A model generated the notes under the pieces. It saw nothing but the letters and a program-made list of their open reading frames with translations, had not been told where the DNA came from and searched no databases. The position numbers and the translations under genes were made by a program. Below, one piece after another: positions 28,403 to 35,963 of a stretch of 64,000 bases of DNA (position 1 is its first letter; each line of letters starts with the position of its first letter). This DNA comes from Caulobacter sp. UNC358MFTsu5.1 (lineage in GTDB: Bacteria; Pseudomonadota; Alphaproteobacteria; Caulobacterales; Caulobacteraceae), in contig NZ_JONW01000005.1 of the NCBI RefSeq assembly GCF_000712075.1, positions 1,245,001-1,309,000 on the forward strand, in the 5' to 3' direction.

Positions 28403-29311
28403 ATGTTCGTCCAAGCCGTCGTCCTCGCAGCGCTCCTGGCCGGGGCGACGCCCGCGGCGCCGGCGCAGGCCCCGTCTGCGGTCGCCGGCGCGCCGGCGAC
28501 GGTCACGCTCTGGCCGCGTGGCGCGCCCGGCGTGGGGCAGAGGTCAAGCGAGCCCGAGATCGTCGAGAACACCTATGTGCGCAACGTCCACAGCCCGTCC
28601 CTGACGGTGTTCCCCGCCGACCCGCGCCACGCCAACGGCGCGGCGGTCATCATCGTGCCGGGCGGCGGCCATCGCATGCTGGTCTTCGTCAACGAGGGCT
28701 CCGGACCGGCCAAGGCGCTGAACCGCTACGGCGTCACCGCCTTCGTCCTGAAGTACCGGCTGGCCCGCGAGGCGGGGTCGACCTATGCGATCGACCGCGA
28801 CGCCGCCGCCGATCTGCGCCGGGCGGTCCGCTGGGTGCGGGCCAACGCCGCCCGCTACGGGGTGGACCCCCGCCGCATCGGGGTGATGGGCTTCTCGGCC
28901 GGCGGCGAGCTGGTCTCGCTGGTCGCCGACAACCCCGCCCCGCAGGAGCCGCCCTCGGGCGACCCGCTCGACGCGGTCAGCGCCCGTCCCGACTTCCAGG
29001 TGCTGGTCTATCCCGGCCCGCTGGGCGTCCCCGCCCAGGCCGCCGCCGGCGCCCCGCCGGCCTTCATCGCCGCCGGCTCGCTGGACGCGTGCTGCGCCGA
29101 ACCGGCCCTGACCCTCTACGACCAGCTCCGCAAGGCCGGGGTGTCGGCCGAGCTGCACATGTTCGCCGACATGGACCACGGCTTCAACATCGCCGCCCAC
29201 TCCGAGAGCCTGTCGATCCTGCACTGGCCCGACCGCCTGGCCGACTGGCTGGGCGACGGCGGCTGGCTGCACGAACGGCCCTTGACCGACCCCAAGCCCT
29301 TCAAACCCTAA
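28403..29311 (+). CDS. secreted alpha/beta hydrolase (esterase)
   Basis: A 302-aa exported alpha/beta hydrolase. The N terminus (MFVQAVVLAALLAGATPAAP) is a signal peptide. The oxyanion motif is VPGGGHRML, the nucleophile elbow MGFSAGGEL, and the late histidine is in MDHGFNI, giving a complete Ser-His triad with an aspartate probably in SLDACC. The overall pattern is that of acetyl-xylan-esterase-like and BD-FAE-type carbohydrate esterases. The next gene, a Tat-exported GFOR-like oxidoreductase, starts 29 bp downstream, so the two may act on the same periplasmic sugar substrate. That link is inference. Confidence 0.86.
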   Translation: MFVQAVVLAALLAGATPAAPAQAPSAVAGAPATVTLWPRGAPGVGQRSSEPEIVENTYVRNVHSPSLTVFPADPRHANGAAVIIVPGGGHRMLVFVNEGSGPAKALNRYGVTAFVLKYRLAREAGSTYAIDRDAAADLRRAVRWVRANAARYGVDPRRIGVMGFSAGGELVSLVADNPAPQEPPSGDPLDAVSARPDFQVLVYPGPLGVPAQAAAGAPPAFIAAGSLDACCAEPALTLYDQLRKAGVSAELHMFADMDHGFNIAAHSESLSILHWPDRLADWLGDGGWLHERPLTDPKPFKP

Positions 29312-29340
29312 TGCCGCCGCCAATCACCGGGACCACGACC

Positions 29341-30438
29341 ATGGACATCGGACGCCGCGACCTCCTTCTCGCCGCCGCCTCTCTCGCCGTCGCCTCGGCC
29401 GGGGGACGGGCCCGCGCCGCAGGCGACCGCAAGGTCGGCTACGCCATCGTCGGCCTGGGCTATTACGGCCTCAACGTGATCCTGCCGCAGTTCGTCAATT
29501 GCGAGCACAGCCGGGTCACGGCCCTGGTCAGCGGCGACCCGGCCAAGGCCCGCGCGACCGCGGCGAAATACGGCGTGCCGGAGCGCTCGATCTATTCCTA
29601 CGAGACCTTCGACAAGATCCGCGACAACCCCGACGTCGACGTCGTCTACGTGATCCTGCCCAATTCCATGCACGCGGAGTACACGATCCGCGCCGCCAAG
29701 GCGGGCAAGCACGTGATGTGCGAGAAGCCGATGGCGACCTCGGTCGCCGAGTGCGAGGCGATGATCGCCGCCTGCAAGGCGGCGGGGCGCAAGCTGATGA
29801 TCGGCTACCGCTGCCACTTCGAGGCCACCAACCTGGAGGCCATGCGCCTGGCCCGCGCGGGCGCCGCCGGCAAGACCCGCTATGTGCGCTCCGAGCACGG
29901 CTTCGTGCAGGGCGACCCGTCCAAGTGGCGGCTGAAGAAGGCCCTGGCGGGGGGCGGATCGCTGATGGACATGGGGGTCTACAGCCTGCAGGCCGCCCGC
30001 TACATGACCGGCGAGGAGCCGATCGCCGTCACCGCCCGCGAGTCCACCGATCGCGCCGATCCCCGGTTCACCGAGGTGGAGGACATGATCGAGTGGCTGC
30101 TGAAGTTCCCCTCCGGGGCGATCGCCAGCTGCCTGTCGACCTACAGCGCCAACCAGAACCACGTGCTGCTGATGGGCGACAAGGGGCGGATCGAGCTGGA
30201 GCCCGCCACCCGCTACGACGGCAATCGCCTCTGGACCGGCAAGGACGGCCGCTCGCAGGAGATCGCGCCGCCGCCCGGACCGGCCAAGACCCAGTTCGCC
30301 GGCCAGCTTGACCACATGGCGGACTGCATCGCGGCCGACCGGTCGCCGATCGTCTCGGGCGAGGAAGGCCTGCGCGACATGCGGATCATCGAGGCGATCT
30401 ACCGGTCGGCGCGCGAGGGGACCACGATAAGGCTCTAG
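29341..30438 (+). CDS. Tat-exported Gfo/Idh/MocA-family oxidoreductase (GFOR-like)
   Basis: A 365-aa NAD(P)-dependent sugar oxidoreductase. The N terminus MDIGRRDLLLAAASLAVASA is a twin-arginine signal, which fits Zymomonas glucose-fructose oxidoreductase, a periplasmic enzyme exported with bound cofactor. The Rossmann motif is YAIVGLGYYGLNVI, the family EKP lysine is in HVMCEKPMATS, and MDMGVYSLQAARYMTG lies in the substrate domain. I chose ATG 29341 over one at 29311 because it puts the twin arginines five residues in. It follows an exported esterase. Substrate is not known. Confidence 0.87.
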   Translation: MDIGRRDLLLAAASLAVASAGGRARAAGDRKVGYAIVGLGYYGLNVILPQFVNCEHSRVTALVSGDPAKARATAAKYGVPERSIYSYETFDKIRDNPDVDVVYVILPNSMHAEYTIRAAKAGKHVMCEKPMATSVAECEAMIAACKAAGRKLMIGYRCHFEATNLEAMRLARAGAAGKTRYVRSEHGFVQGDPSKWRLKKALAGGGSLMDMGVYSLQAARYMTGEEPIAVTARESTDRADPRFTEVEDMIEWLLKFPSGAIASCLSTYSANQNHVLLMGDKGRIELEPATRYDGNRLWTGKDGRSQEIAPPPGPAKTQFAGQLDHMADCIAADRSPIVSGEEGLRDMRIIEAIYRSAREGTTIRL

Positions 30439-30461
30439 GGCGGCGTGGACGCCGCCCCCGC

Positions 30462-30572
30462 CTACTTCTTCCCCGGGGTGACGATGAACGGCGAGACCGA
30501 GACCGGGGGCGTCTTCTTGTCCGCCTTGGGTTTGCGGACTTCCTTGTTGGACTTCTTCTGACCCTTGGCCAT
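30462..30572 (-). CDS. small basic hypothetical protein, 36 aa
   Basis: A 36-aa lysine-rich protein, beginning MAKGQKKSNKEVRKPKADKK and ending FIVTPGKK. CAGGAAACCACG upstream gives a good Shine-Dalgarno for the ATG at 30572, which is why this short frame is preferred to the longer one that contains it. It has no cysteines or membrane segments and is probably disordered and nucleic-acid-binding by charge. It converges on the GFOR-like gene with 23 bp between stops. Function is unknown. Confidence 0.62.
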   Translation of the reverse strand: MAKGQKKSNKEVRKPKADKKTPPVSVSPFIVTPGKK

Positions 30573-30683
30573 CGTGGTTTCCTGCCTGGACGCTCGCGCG
30601 CCAGGGAGGTCCGGCAGGCCGAGCCGCCCTCCGGCGTGGCCGCACCCTAGGGCCTGGGCGGGCGAGGACCTAAGGGTTTTGCC

Positions 30684-30750
30684 GGGGACGCGCACTCACG
30701 GCAGGGCCTTGCCGGCTTCGCGCGAAGGCCGGGGGTGAGTGCGTGTCCCC
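30684..30750. repeat. GTGTCCCC palindromic element, family 4, copy A
   Basis: GGGGACGCGCACTCAC at 30684-30699 and GTGAGTGCGTGTCCCC at 30735-30750 are 16-bp inverted repeats with one mismatch. The centre holds a second stem around GGCCTTGCCGGCTTCGCG. Confidence 0.82.
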
Positions 30751-30802
30751 CAAGTCGTCCGCTGGGTTCGGGAGCTGGCCCTCTGGCGCTGTGACCGAAG
30801 GA

Positions 30803-30868
30803 GGGGACACGTACTCACGCCACGGCCGGGGCTCGACCCGCAAGGCCCTGCCGTGAGTACGTGTCCCC
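30803..30868. repeat. GTGTCCCC palindromic element, family 4, copy B
   Basis: GGGGACACGTACTCAC at 30803-30818 and GTGAGTACGTGTCCCC at 30853-30868 are perfect 16-bp inverted repeats. Copy A is 53 bp away; the stems share GGGGAC and ACTCAC but differ between at paired positions. Confidence 0.85.
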
Positions 30869-30888
30869 GTCGTTGCGGCGGAGCCGGA

Positions 30889-31482
30889 TCAAGCCGCCTT
30901 CTTCGCGGCCTTTTCCTTCTTGGGCTTCTTGTCCTTCTTGCCGTGGGCGGCCTTTTCGGCCTTCGGGGCCTTGGCCTTCTTGGCCTTGGCTTCCGGTTCG
31001 GCGTGGACGTCGGACACGGCCATGTCGGCCAGCAGCTCCAGGAAGCCCTCGCGCTTGCTGGGCTTGAGCAACGCGAGAATGCGGGCGTCGGCCATGGCCA
31101 CCTTGGGGCGGCTCTCCTCCAGCACGGCGGCGCCGGCGGGGGTCAGGCTGACGGTGTTGGCGCGGGCGTCCTGGTCGGAGCGGTGGCGCTCCAGGTGGCC
31201 CTTGGTGATCATCCGGGCGACCATGTCGGCCAGGGTGGAGCGGTCGATGCCGGTGGCGCGGACCAGGCCCGTCTGGGTGACGCCCTCGTTCTCGGCCACG
31301 GCGGCCAGCACCGCGTACTGGCGCTGGGTGACGCCGCCCGCGCCGCTCTCCTCGGCGTAGATGTCGAGGGCCAGTTGCAGGACCCGGTGAAGGAGGTGAC
31401 TGGGCGACCGGGCCAGGGCCCCGCCGTGCTCAGCCTTGGCTTCGCCCCCATCGCGTTTAGCGTCGCCCTTGGTCTTGGCCAT
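30889..31482 (-). CDS. MarR-family regulator with Lys/Ala-rich C-terminal tail
   Basis: A 197-aa MarR-type winged-helix repressor. The core spans about residues 30-140. The recognition region runs VTQTGLVRATGIDRSTLADM, followed by VARMITKGHLERHR, and the wing is DQDARANTVSLTPAG. MarR dimers usually sense small phenolic ligands; the ligand here is unknown. The last 40 residues are an unusual tail of lysine-alanine repeats (KAKKAKAPKAEKAA and KKDKKPKKEKAAKK), reminiscent of nucleoid-protein tails, which may add nonspecific DNA affinity. It is a single minus-strand gene with a small palindrome 53 bp upstream. Confidence 0.88.
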   Translation of the reverse strand: MAKTKGDAKRDGGEAKAEHGGALARSPSHLLHRVLQLALDIYAEESGAGGVTQRQYAVLAAVAENEGVTQTGLVRATGIDRSTLADMVARMITKGHLERHRSDQDARANTVSLTPAGAAVLEESRPKVAMADARILALLKPSKREGFLELLADMAVSDVHAEPEAKAKKAKAPKAEKAAHGKKDKKPKKEKAAKKAA

Positions 31483-31534
31483 GGTCCGTCGTCCCTCGTT
31501 TCCGCCGACGGACCTTTATGTACCACGCTTAGAC

Positions 31535-31548
31535 GTCGTTTTGACGAC
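31535..31548. promoter_or_regulatory. candidate MarR operator
   Basis: GTCGT-TTTG-ACGAC is a 5+5 inverted repeat 53 bp before the marR start codon. Position and symmetry suit autoregulation, but the arms are short. Confidence 0.35.
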
Positions 31549-31585
31549 AGACGGTCCGTGGGCTGCCGATTAGGTTTGCCCAACA

Positions 31586-31617
31586 CCGCTCATCCCGGCG
31601 AATGCCGGGATGAGCGG
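31586..31617. terminator. strong stem-loop between marR and yciB
   Basis: CCGCTCATCCCGGC and GCCGGGATGAGCGG form a perfect 14-bp stem with a GAAT loop, 23 bp past the yciB stop in the yciB direction. It looks like a minimal relative of the family 3 elements (CATCCCGG core) and may end the ftsY-yciB transcript; no long U-run follows. Confidence 0.55.
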
Positions 31618-31639
31618 ATCGATGAGATCAAAGCCCGGA

Positions 31640-32251
31640 CTAGAACCCCGCGTCTGGCGGCTCGGGGGTCTTGGCCTCGTCGCCCTTGGCGATGTGCTTC
31701 ATCATGAAGGGCACCTGGCTGAGCGAGAACAGCAGGGCCAGGGGCAGGAGGCCGATGCGGAACTTGACCCACATGTCGGTGGTCTGGGTCAGGCGGACCA
31801 GCTCGTTGGCCGCGGCGGCGAAGGCGAAATAGCCGCCGTAGCGCAGGGTCAGGGTGCGCCAGGCCGCGTCGGGCAGGTGCACGGCCTCGCCCATCAGGGC
31901 CTTCAGCGGCGCGCGGCCGGTGACGACGCCGCCGATCATGAAGACGGCCAGGGCGGCGTTGACCACCGTGACCTTGACCTTCACGAACACGTCGCTGTGG
32001 AACACCAGGCCCAGGGTCCCGAAGATCAGGGCCATGACGCCGGAGAACAGCGGCAGCAGGGCCACGCGGCGCTCGACCACATAGCCCAGGATCAGGGCCA
32101 GGGCCGAGGCGGCGACCAGCACCCAGGTGGCGGTCTGGAAGTTCTTGGTGGCGAAGAAGGCGACGCCGAACGCGACGGGCGCGCCGTAGTCGATGGCGGT
32201 GCGCACCCAGGCGGCGTTCTTCTTGGCGGGGGCGGGAGGCGTGTCGGTCAT
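31640..32251 (-). CDS. yciB: inner membrane-spanning protein YciB (septation protein A family)
   Basis: A 203-aa membrane protein with about five hydrophobic helices, for example DYGAPVAFGVAFFATKNFQ, TWVLVAASALALILGYV and LPLFSGVMALIFGTLGLVF. The block TGRAPLKALMGEAVHLPDAA, followed by WRTLTLRYGGYF, is the YciB/IspZ signature. In E. coli YciB takes part in envelope synthesis and division. It follows ftsY by 3 bp and is surely cotranscribed with it, an arrangement common in alphaproteobacteria. A proline-rich C-terminal end is hydrophilic. Confidence 0.93.
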   Translation of the reverse strand: MTDTPPAPAKKNAAWVRTAIDYGAPVAFGVAFFATKNFQTATWVLVAASALALILGYVVERRVALLPLFSGVMALIFGTLGLVFHSDVFVKVKVTVVNAALAVFMIGGVVTGRAPLKALMGEAVHLPDAAWRTLTLRYGGYFAFAAAANELVRLTQTTDMWVKFRIGLLPLALLFSLSQVPFMMKHIAKGDEAKTPEPPDAGF

Positions 32252-32254
32252 CGG

Positions 32255-33196
32255 CTAGTCCTCCAGGCCCACCAGCGAACGCGAGAAGGCCCGGGCGTCG
32301 AACGGCTGCAGGTCGTCGACCCCCTCGCCCACGCCGATCAGCTTGATCGGGCTGTCGCTGGCGCGGGCCACCGGCACCAGCACCCCGCCGCGGGCGGTGC
32401 CGTCCAGCTTGGTCATGACGATGCCCGAGACGCCCACCTGGTTGCCGAAGATCTTCTCCTGGGCCAGGGCGTTGCGGCCGACCGTGGCGTCCAGCACCAG
32501 CAGGGTCTCGTGCGGGGCGTCGGGATCGACCTTCTTGAGCACCCGGATCACCTTGAGCAGCTCGTCCATCAGGCCCTGCTTGTTCTGCAGGCGGCCGGCG
32601 GTGTCGATCAGCACCACGTCGTGGCCCTCGGCCTGGGCGCGCTCGACGGCCTCGAAGGCCAGGGCGGCGGCGTCGGCGCCGGGCGGCTTGGACATGAAGT
32701 CGGCCCCGGCCCGGTCGGCCCAGACCTTCAGCTGCTCGACGGCGGCGGCGCGGAAGGTGTCGCCGGCGGCGATCAGCACCTTGGCCTTCTTGGCCGTCAG
32801 GTCGGACGCGATCTTGCCCAGGGTGGTGGTCTTGCCCGAGCCGTTGACGCCGATGAACAGCACCACATAGGGCTTGGGGCCCGACAGCGGGTCGAACACG
32901 CCCTCGCGGTCGGTCAGCTCGGCGGCGACCAGCTCGGCCAGGGCCTCCTTGACCTCGATGTCGGTCGACGACTTGCCGAACCGGGCCTTGCCGAAGGCGT
33001 CGGCGATGCGGGCGGCGATCTGGGGCCCCAGATCGGCCTCGATCAGCATCTCCTCCAGCTGGTCCAGCTGCTCCTGGTCCAGCGGCTTCTTGGTGAAGGC
33101 GCCGGTGACCTGCTCGGTCATCTGCTGGGACGACCGGGCCAGGCCGGCGGTCAGCCGCTGGAACCAGCCTTTTTTCTGCTCGGGCTTTTCGCTCAT
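32255..33196 (-). CDS. ftsY: signal recognition particle receptor FtsY
   Basis: A 313-aa SRP receptor GTPase that pairs with Ffh to bring ribosomes making membrane proteins to the translocon. GTPase motifs are FIGVNGSGKTTTLGKIA (G1), AGDTFRAAAVEQLKVW (G2), VVLIDTAGRLQNK (G3) and MTKLDGTARGG (G4), with GVGEGVDDLQPFDAR at the end. The acidic N-terminal A domain of E. coli FtsY is almost absent here, only a short amphipathic segment, as usual in alphaproteobacteria. Its GTPase partner Ffh is encoded at 59526 in this window. It heads the ftsY-yciB unit. Confidence 0.97.
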   Translation of the reverse strand: MSEKPEQKKGWFQRLTAGLARSSQQMTEQVTGAFTKKPLDQEQLDQLEEMLIEADLGPQIAARIADAFGKARFGKSSTDIEVKEALAELVAAELTDREGVFDPLSGPKPYVVLFIGVNGSGKTTTLGKIASDLTAKKAKVLIAAGDTFRAAAVEQLKVWADRAGADFMSKPPGADAAALAFEAVERAQAEGHDVVLIDTAGRLQNKQGLMDELLKVIRVLKKVDPDAPHETLLVLDATVGRNALAQEKIFGNQVGVSGIVMTKLDGTARGGVLVPVARASDSPIKLIGVGEGVDDLQPFDARAFSRSLVGLED

Positions 33197-33231
33197 GGTG
33201 TTCCTTTAGCTGGCCGTGGCATGAAACGCCA

Positions 33232-33861
33232 ATGGACGCGCTTTCGACCACGTTATTCTGGCTGGACTACGCCGCCGTCGCCGTCTTTGGGGCGACGGGC
33301 GCGTTGGCCGCCGCCCATCGCAAGCACGACATCATCACCTTCGGCTTCTTCGCGGCGATCACGGGCGTGGGGGGCGGCACCTTGCGCGACCTGCTGATCG
33401 ACGCGCCGGTGTTCTGGATCCAGCGGCCCGGCTACGTGATCGTCTGCCTGGCGGCCGCAGTCGGGGTCTGGCTGCTGGGCCAGCGCGGCTGGCGGTTCCG
33501 GGCCCTGCTGTGGCTGGACGCCCTGGGCATGGCCGCCTACTGCGTGGTCGGCACGGCCAAGGCCCTGAGCCTGGGCGTCCATCCGTTCACGGCGATCGTC
33601 ATGGGCGTACTGACCACCGCCTTCGGCGGGGTGATCCGCGACGTGCTGGCCCACGAACCGAACCTGCTGCTGCGCCGCGAGATCTACATCACCGCCGCCC
33701 TGGTCGGCGCGACGGTGTTCGCGGTGCTGACGGTGCTGCACGTCGCCTTCTGGCCGGCCGGCCTGGCCGGCTTCGGCGCCGCCTTCGGCCTGCGGGCCTG
33801 CGCCATCAAGTTCGGCTGGAGCCTGCCGGGCTTCCGGCAGGGCGAGGACGAGCCCGAGTGA
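33232..33861 (+). CDS. TRIC-type cation channel family protein (YadS/UPF0126)
   Basis: A 209-aa membrane protein with about seven helices made of two repeated three-helix units. Each unit has the family glycine-arginine motif: GVGGGTLRDLL in the first and AFGGVIRDVLA in the second. Bacterial TRIC homologues conduct monovalent cations, but their physiological role is not settled. The gene starts 35 bp from the divergent ftsY start, so their promoters must overlap. It is coupled to the next gene by a 4-nt GTGA overlap. Confidence 0.9.
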   Translation: MDALSTTLFWLDYAAVAVFGATGALAAAHRKHDIITFGFFAAITGVGGGTLRDLLIDAPVFWIQRPGYVIVCLAAAVGVWLLGQRGWRFRALLWLDALGMAAYCVVGTAKALSLGVHPFTAIVMGVLTTAFGGVIRDVLAHEPNLLLRREIYITAALVGATVFAVLTVLHVAFWPAGLAGFGAAFGLRACAIKFGWSLPGFRQGEDEPE

Positions 33862-34421
33862 GCGGGGAAACGGAAGTCGTCATCCCGGCGCGGACGGTCG
33901 TGAACGTGATGACGTTCGCCGCCGCCCTGCCGCTGGCCGTCGTGACCCTGGGCTTCGGCCTTTACTTCCTGATCTTTCCCGACGCCGCGCCGGCCGCTCC
34001 CGGGGTGCGGATCCCGTTCCTGTCGCCGGCCACGTCCGATCTCGTCGTCGTCACCCTCGCCCTGTCCTGGTTCGCGATCTGGCTTTGCGCCCGGGGCTTC
34101 GGGGCGCTGCTGCGGGCGCTGGACCGCCGGCCGCTGCTGGTCGCGGACGCCGAGGGGCTGCGGTTCGATCCCACCCTGCGCCGCGAGACCGTGCCCTGGT
34201 CGGCGGTCCGCCGCATCCGCCAGACGGGCTGGAGACGGCCCTACAACCTCACCTTCGAGCTGCGGCGGCGGTTCTGGGCGGTCGAGGCCCCGCTGACCGC
34301 CCGACGGGTCCACATCGGGGCGGCGCATCTGGACAACTACGGCTGGGTCCCGCCGGACCTGATCGAGCGGCTGGAGCGCCTGCGGGTCAGGGCGTCTCAT
34401 GATCCGGGTGCTGGCGGCTGA
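33858..34421 (+). CDS. hypothetical membrane protein with PH-like C-terminal part (STM3941-like)
   Basis: A 187-aa protein with two N-terminal membrane helices (VMTFAAALPLAVVTLGFGLY and LVVVTLALSWFAIWLCARG) and a soluble part. LLVADAEGLRFDPTLRRE, then TVPWSAVRRI, resembles the bacterial PH-like fold seen in STM3941-family proteins. The GTG start at 33858 overlaps the upstream channel gene stop (GTGA). Its 3' end overlaps the convergent GFA gene by 35 bp. The role is unknown; coupling suggests a function with the TRIC-like protein. Confidence 0.75.
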   Translation: MSGETEVVIPARTVVNVMTFAAALPLAVVTLGFGLYFLIFPDAAPAAPGVRIPFLSPATSDLVVVTLALSWFAIWLCARGFGALLRALDRRPLLVADAEGLRFDPTLRRETVPWSAVRRIRQTGWRRPYNLTFELRRRFWAVEAPLTARRVHIGAAHLDNYGWVPPDLIERLERLRVRASHDPGAGG

Positions 34422-34851
34422 CCACCGCCACGGCCGGGCCGCCGGCGGGCGGGCGCACCGGCAGGTCGGCCAGGTGCTCGGTCCAGGCGGGACGGCTCTC
34501 GACGGCCAGCTGGACGCCGGGCTCGACCTTGGACGGATCGTCGAAGGCGAAGGTGGCCAGGTCGATCTTGTCGGCGCTCCATTCGAAGGAGAGGGGCGTG
34601 CCGCAGGCGGCGCAGAAGCCGCGCTTGACGGCGTCGGAGCTCTGGAACGTCGAGCGCTGGCCCCGGGTCCAGGTGAGGCCCTCGACCTTCACCGTCACCA
34701 GCGCCCCGAACGGCCCGGCGAAGGCCTTCTGGCACATGCGGCACCAGCAGATCGAGGCGCGTCCCGGCTGGCCCTCGACCCGGAAACGCACGGCGCCGCA
34801 CTGGCAGCCTCCGGTCAGGGACGTCCCGGTCAGAATTGGCGCGTCGGTCAT
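34387..34851 (-). CDS. GFA/CENP-V domain zinc protein
   Basis: A 154-aa protein of the glutathione-dependent formaldehyde-activating (GFA) family. The zinc-binding cysteines are visible in GGCQCGAVRFRV, ICWCRMCQKAF and GFCAACGTPLSFEW, the complete family set. Many GFA-domain proteins do not act on S-hydroxymethylglutathione, so the substrate is open. It is the last gene of a five-gene chain of 4-nt overlaps and is coupled to the upstream EEP nuclease gene (ATGA at 34848-34851). Its end runs 35 bp into the convergent membrane-protein gene. Confidence 0.88.
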   Translation of the reverse strand: MTDAPILTGTSLTGGCQCGAVRFRVEGQPGRASICWCRMCQKAFAGPFGALVTVKVEGLTWTRGQRSTFQSSDAVKRGFCAACGTPLSFEWSADKIDLATFAFDDPSKVEPGVQLAVESRPAWTEHLADLPVRPPAGGPAVAVVSRQHPDHETP

Positions 34852-35963
34852 GGCGAACCTCGGGGCTTGCGCGGCGGGATCGCCAGCACCGGGACCGGCG
34901 TCAGGCGGAAGGTCACTTCATAGGCGTCGTGGTCGGACAGCACCGGCCCGCCGGTGGTCGAGCCGTCGAACCGCGCCTCCACCTGGACCGGCCGGATCGC
35001 CACCCGGTCGCCCTGCTTGAAGCCGATCAGGTCCTGGGTGTCGAGCCAGGGCGCATCGCCGTCGGCGCTGATCTTGGCGTCGCAGCTGTCGGGCGTCTGG
35101 AAGCAGACCTGGCTGACCACGTCGAACGGATAGCGCTGCATCACGTAGTCGTAGCGGTCCGGGGCGTGCATGACATTGAAGTCGCCGCCGACGATCAGGG
35201 GCGCGCCCGGCGTGCGGTCGGTCTCCATGAAGTGGCCCAGCTCCTCGGCCTGGAGGTGGTGGGCCATGCGGTTGCGGTTGCGCGGCACGCCCGAGGCGCC
35301 CTTGGAATTGAGATGGGTGTCGGCGATCTCGACCGGCGTGGGCAGGCCCGGCACCTGCAGGCTGACCAGCATGACGCCCTTGTTGGCCAGGCAGTCCAGG
35401 CCCGCGCAGTAGCGGTAGGCGTGCGACTTGACCCAGTTGATCGGGTGGTCGCTCAGCACCCAAAGGCCGCTGGAGCCCCACTTGCCCCAGCCCTCGCCCT
35501 TGCGGATGTACTTGACCTTCTTGTAGCGCGGCCGGTCGTCCTTCGCGAACGGGTTGGGATCGCGCTGCTTCTTGCGCGGGCCCTTGGCGACGTACGGATA
35601 GCCGGACAGCTCGATCAGGTCGGAGACCTCGTCGCGGAACCCCTCCTGCAGCAGGACGACGTCGGGCTGCAGGCCCTTCTCGCGCAGGGCGGCCAGCTCG
35701 CGGCCGATGGCCTTGAGCTTGGAGCCGCGCCCCATCCGCACCGGCCAGGGCAGGCCCTCGACATTGTAGGTCATCACGCTGAACTCGACCGGCTGGATCG
35801 GACCGCTGGGCGTGAAGGGGGTCGGCGGCGTCTCCTCGGTCGTCGGGGCCGGGATGGCCGGCACGATCGGGATGTCCTGGGTCCTGACCTGGGCGAAGGA
35901 GGCCGCGGCCGGCGACAGCAGGGTCGCGGCGAGCACGGCGGTCAGGACGCGACGGACGATCAT
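34848..35963 (-). CDS. secreted endonuclease/exonuclease/phosphatase-family protein
   Basis: A 371-aa exported protein of the DNase I-like EEP superfamily. It begins with a signal peptide (MIVRRVLTAVLAATLLSPAA). Catalytic blocks are MTYNVEGLPWP, VVLLQEGF (metal-binding glutamate), IADTHLNSKG, IVGGDFNVM (general base Asp and Asn) and a final LSDHDAYEVTF (Asp-His). The order and the sphingomyelinase-like HLNSKG block suggest a phosphodiesterase acting on lipid or nucleic acid outside the cytoplasm. It is coupled to mtaB upstream and to the GFA gene downstream by ATGA overlaps. Substrate is not determined by sequence. Confidence 0.85.
   Translation of the reverse strand: MIVRRVLTAVLAATLLSPAAASFAQVRTQDIPIVPAIPAPTTEETPPTPFTPSGPIQPVEFSVMTYNVEGLPWPVRMGRGSKLKAIGRELAALREKGLQPDVVLLQEGFRDEVSDLIELSGYPYVAKGPRKKQRDPNPFAKDDRPRYKKVKYIRKGEGWGKWGSSGLWVLSDHPINWVKSHAYRYCAGLDCLANKGVMLVSLQVPGLPTPVEIADTHLNSKGASGVPRNRNRMAHHLQAEELGHFMETDRTPGAPLIVGGDFNVMHAPDRYDYVMQRYPFDVVSQVCFQTPDSCDAKISADGDAPWLDTQDLIGFKQGDRVAIRPVQVEARFDGSTTGGPVLSDHDAYEVTFRLTPVPVLAIPPRKPRGSP

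Larger units (their letters stand above)
30573..30888. other. 316-bp gene-free region carrying two GTGTCCCC elements
   Basis: No credible gene is present between the small basic protein and the marR stop. The stretch holds the promoter region of the small gene and two tandem palindromic elements (30684-30750 and 30803-30868), both ended by GGGGAC/GTCCCC repeats. Confidence 0.7.
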
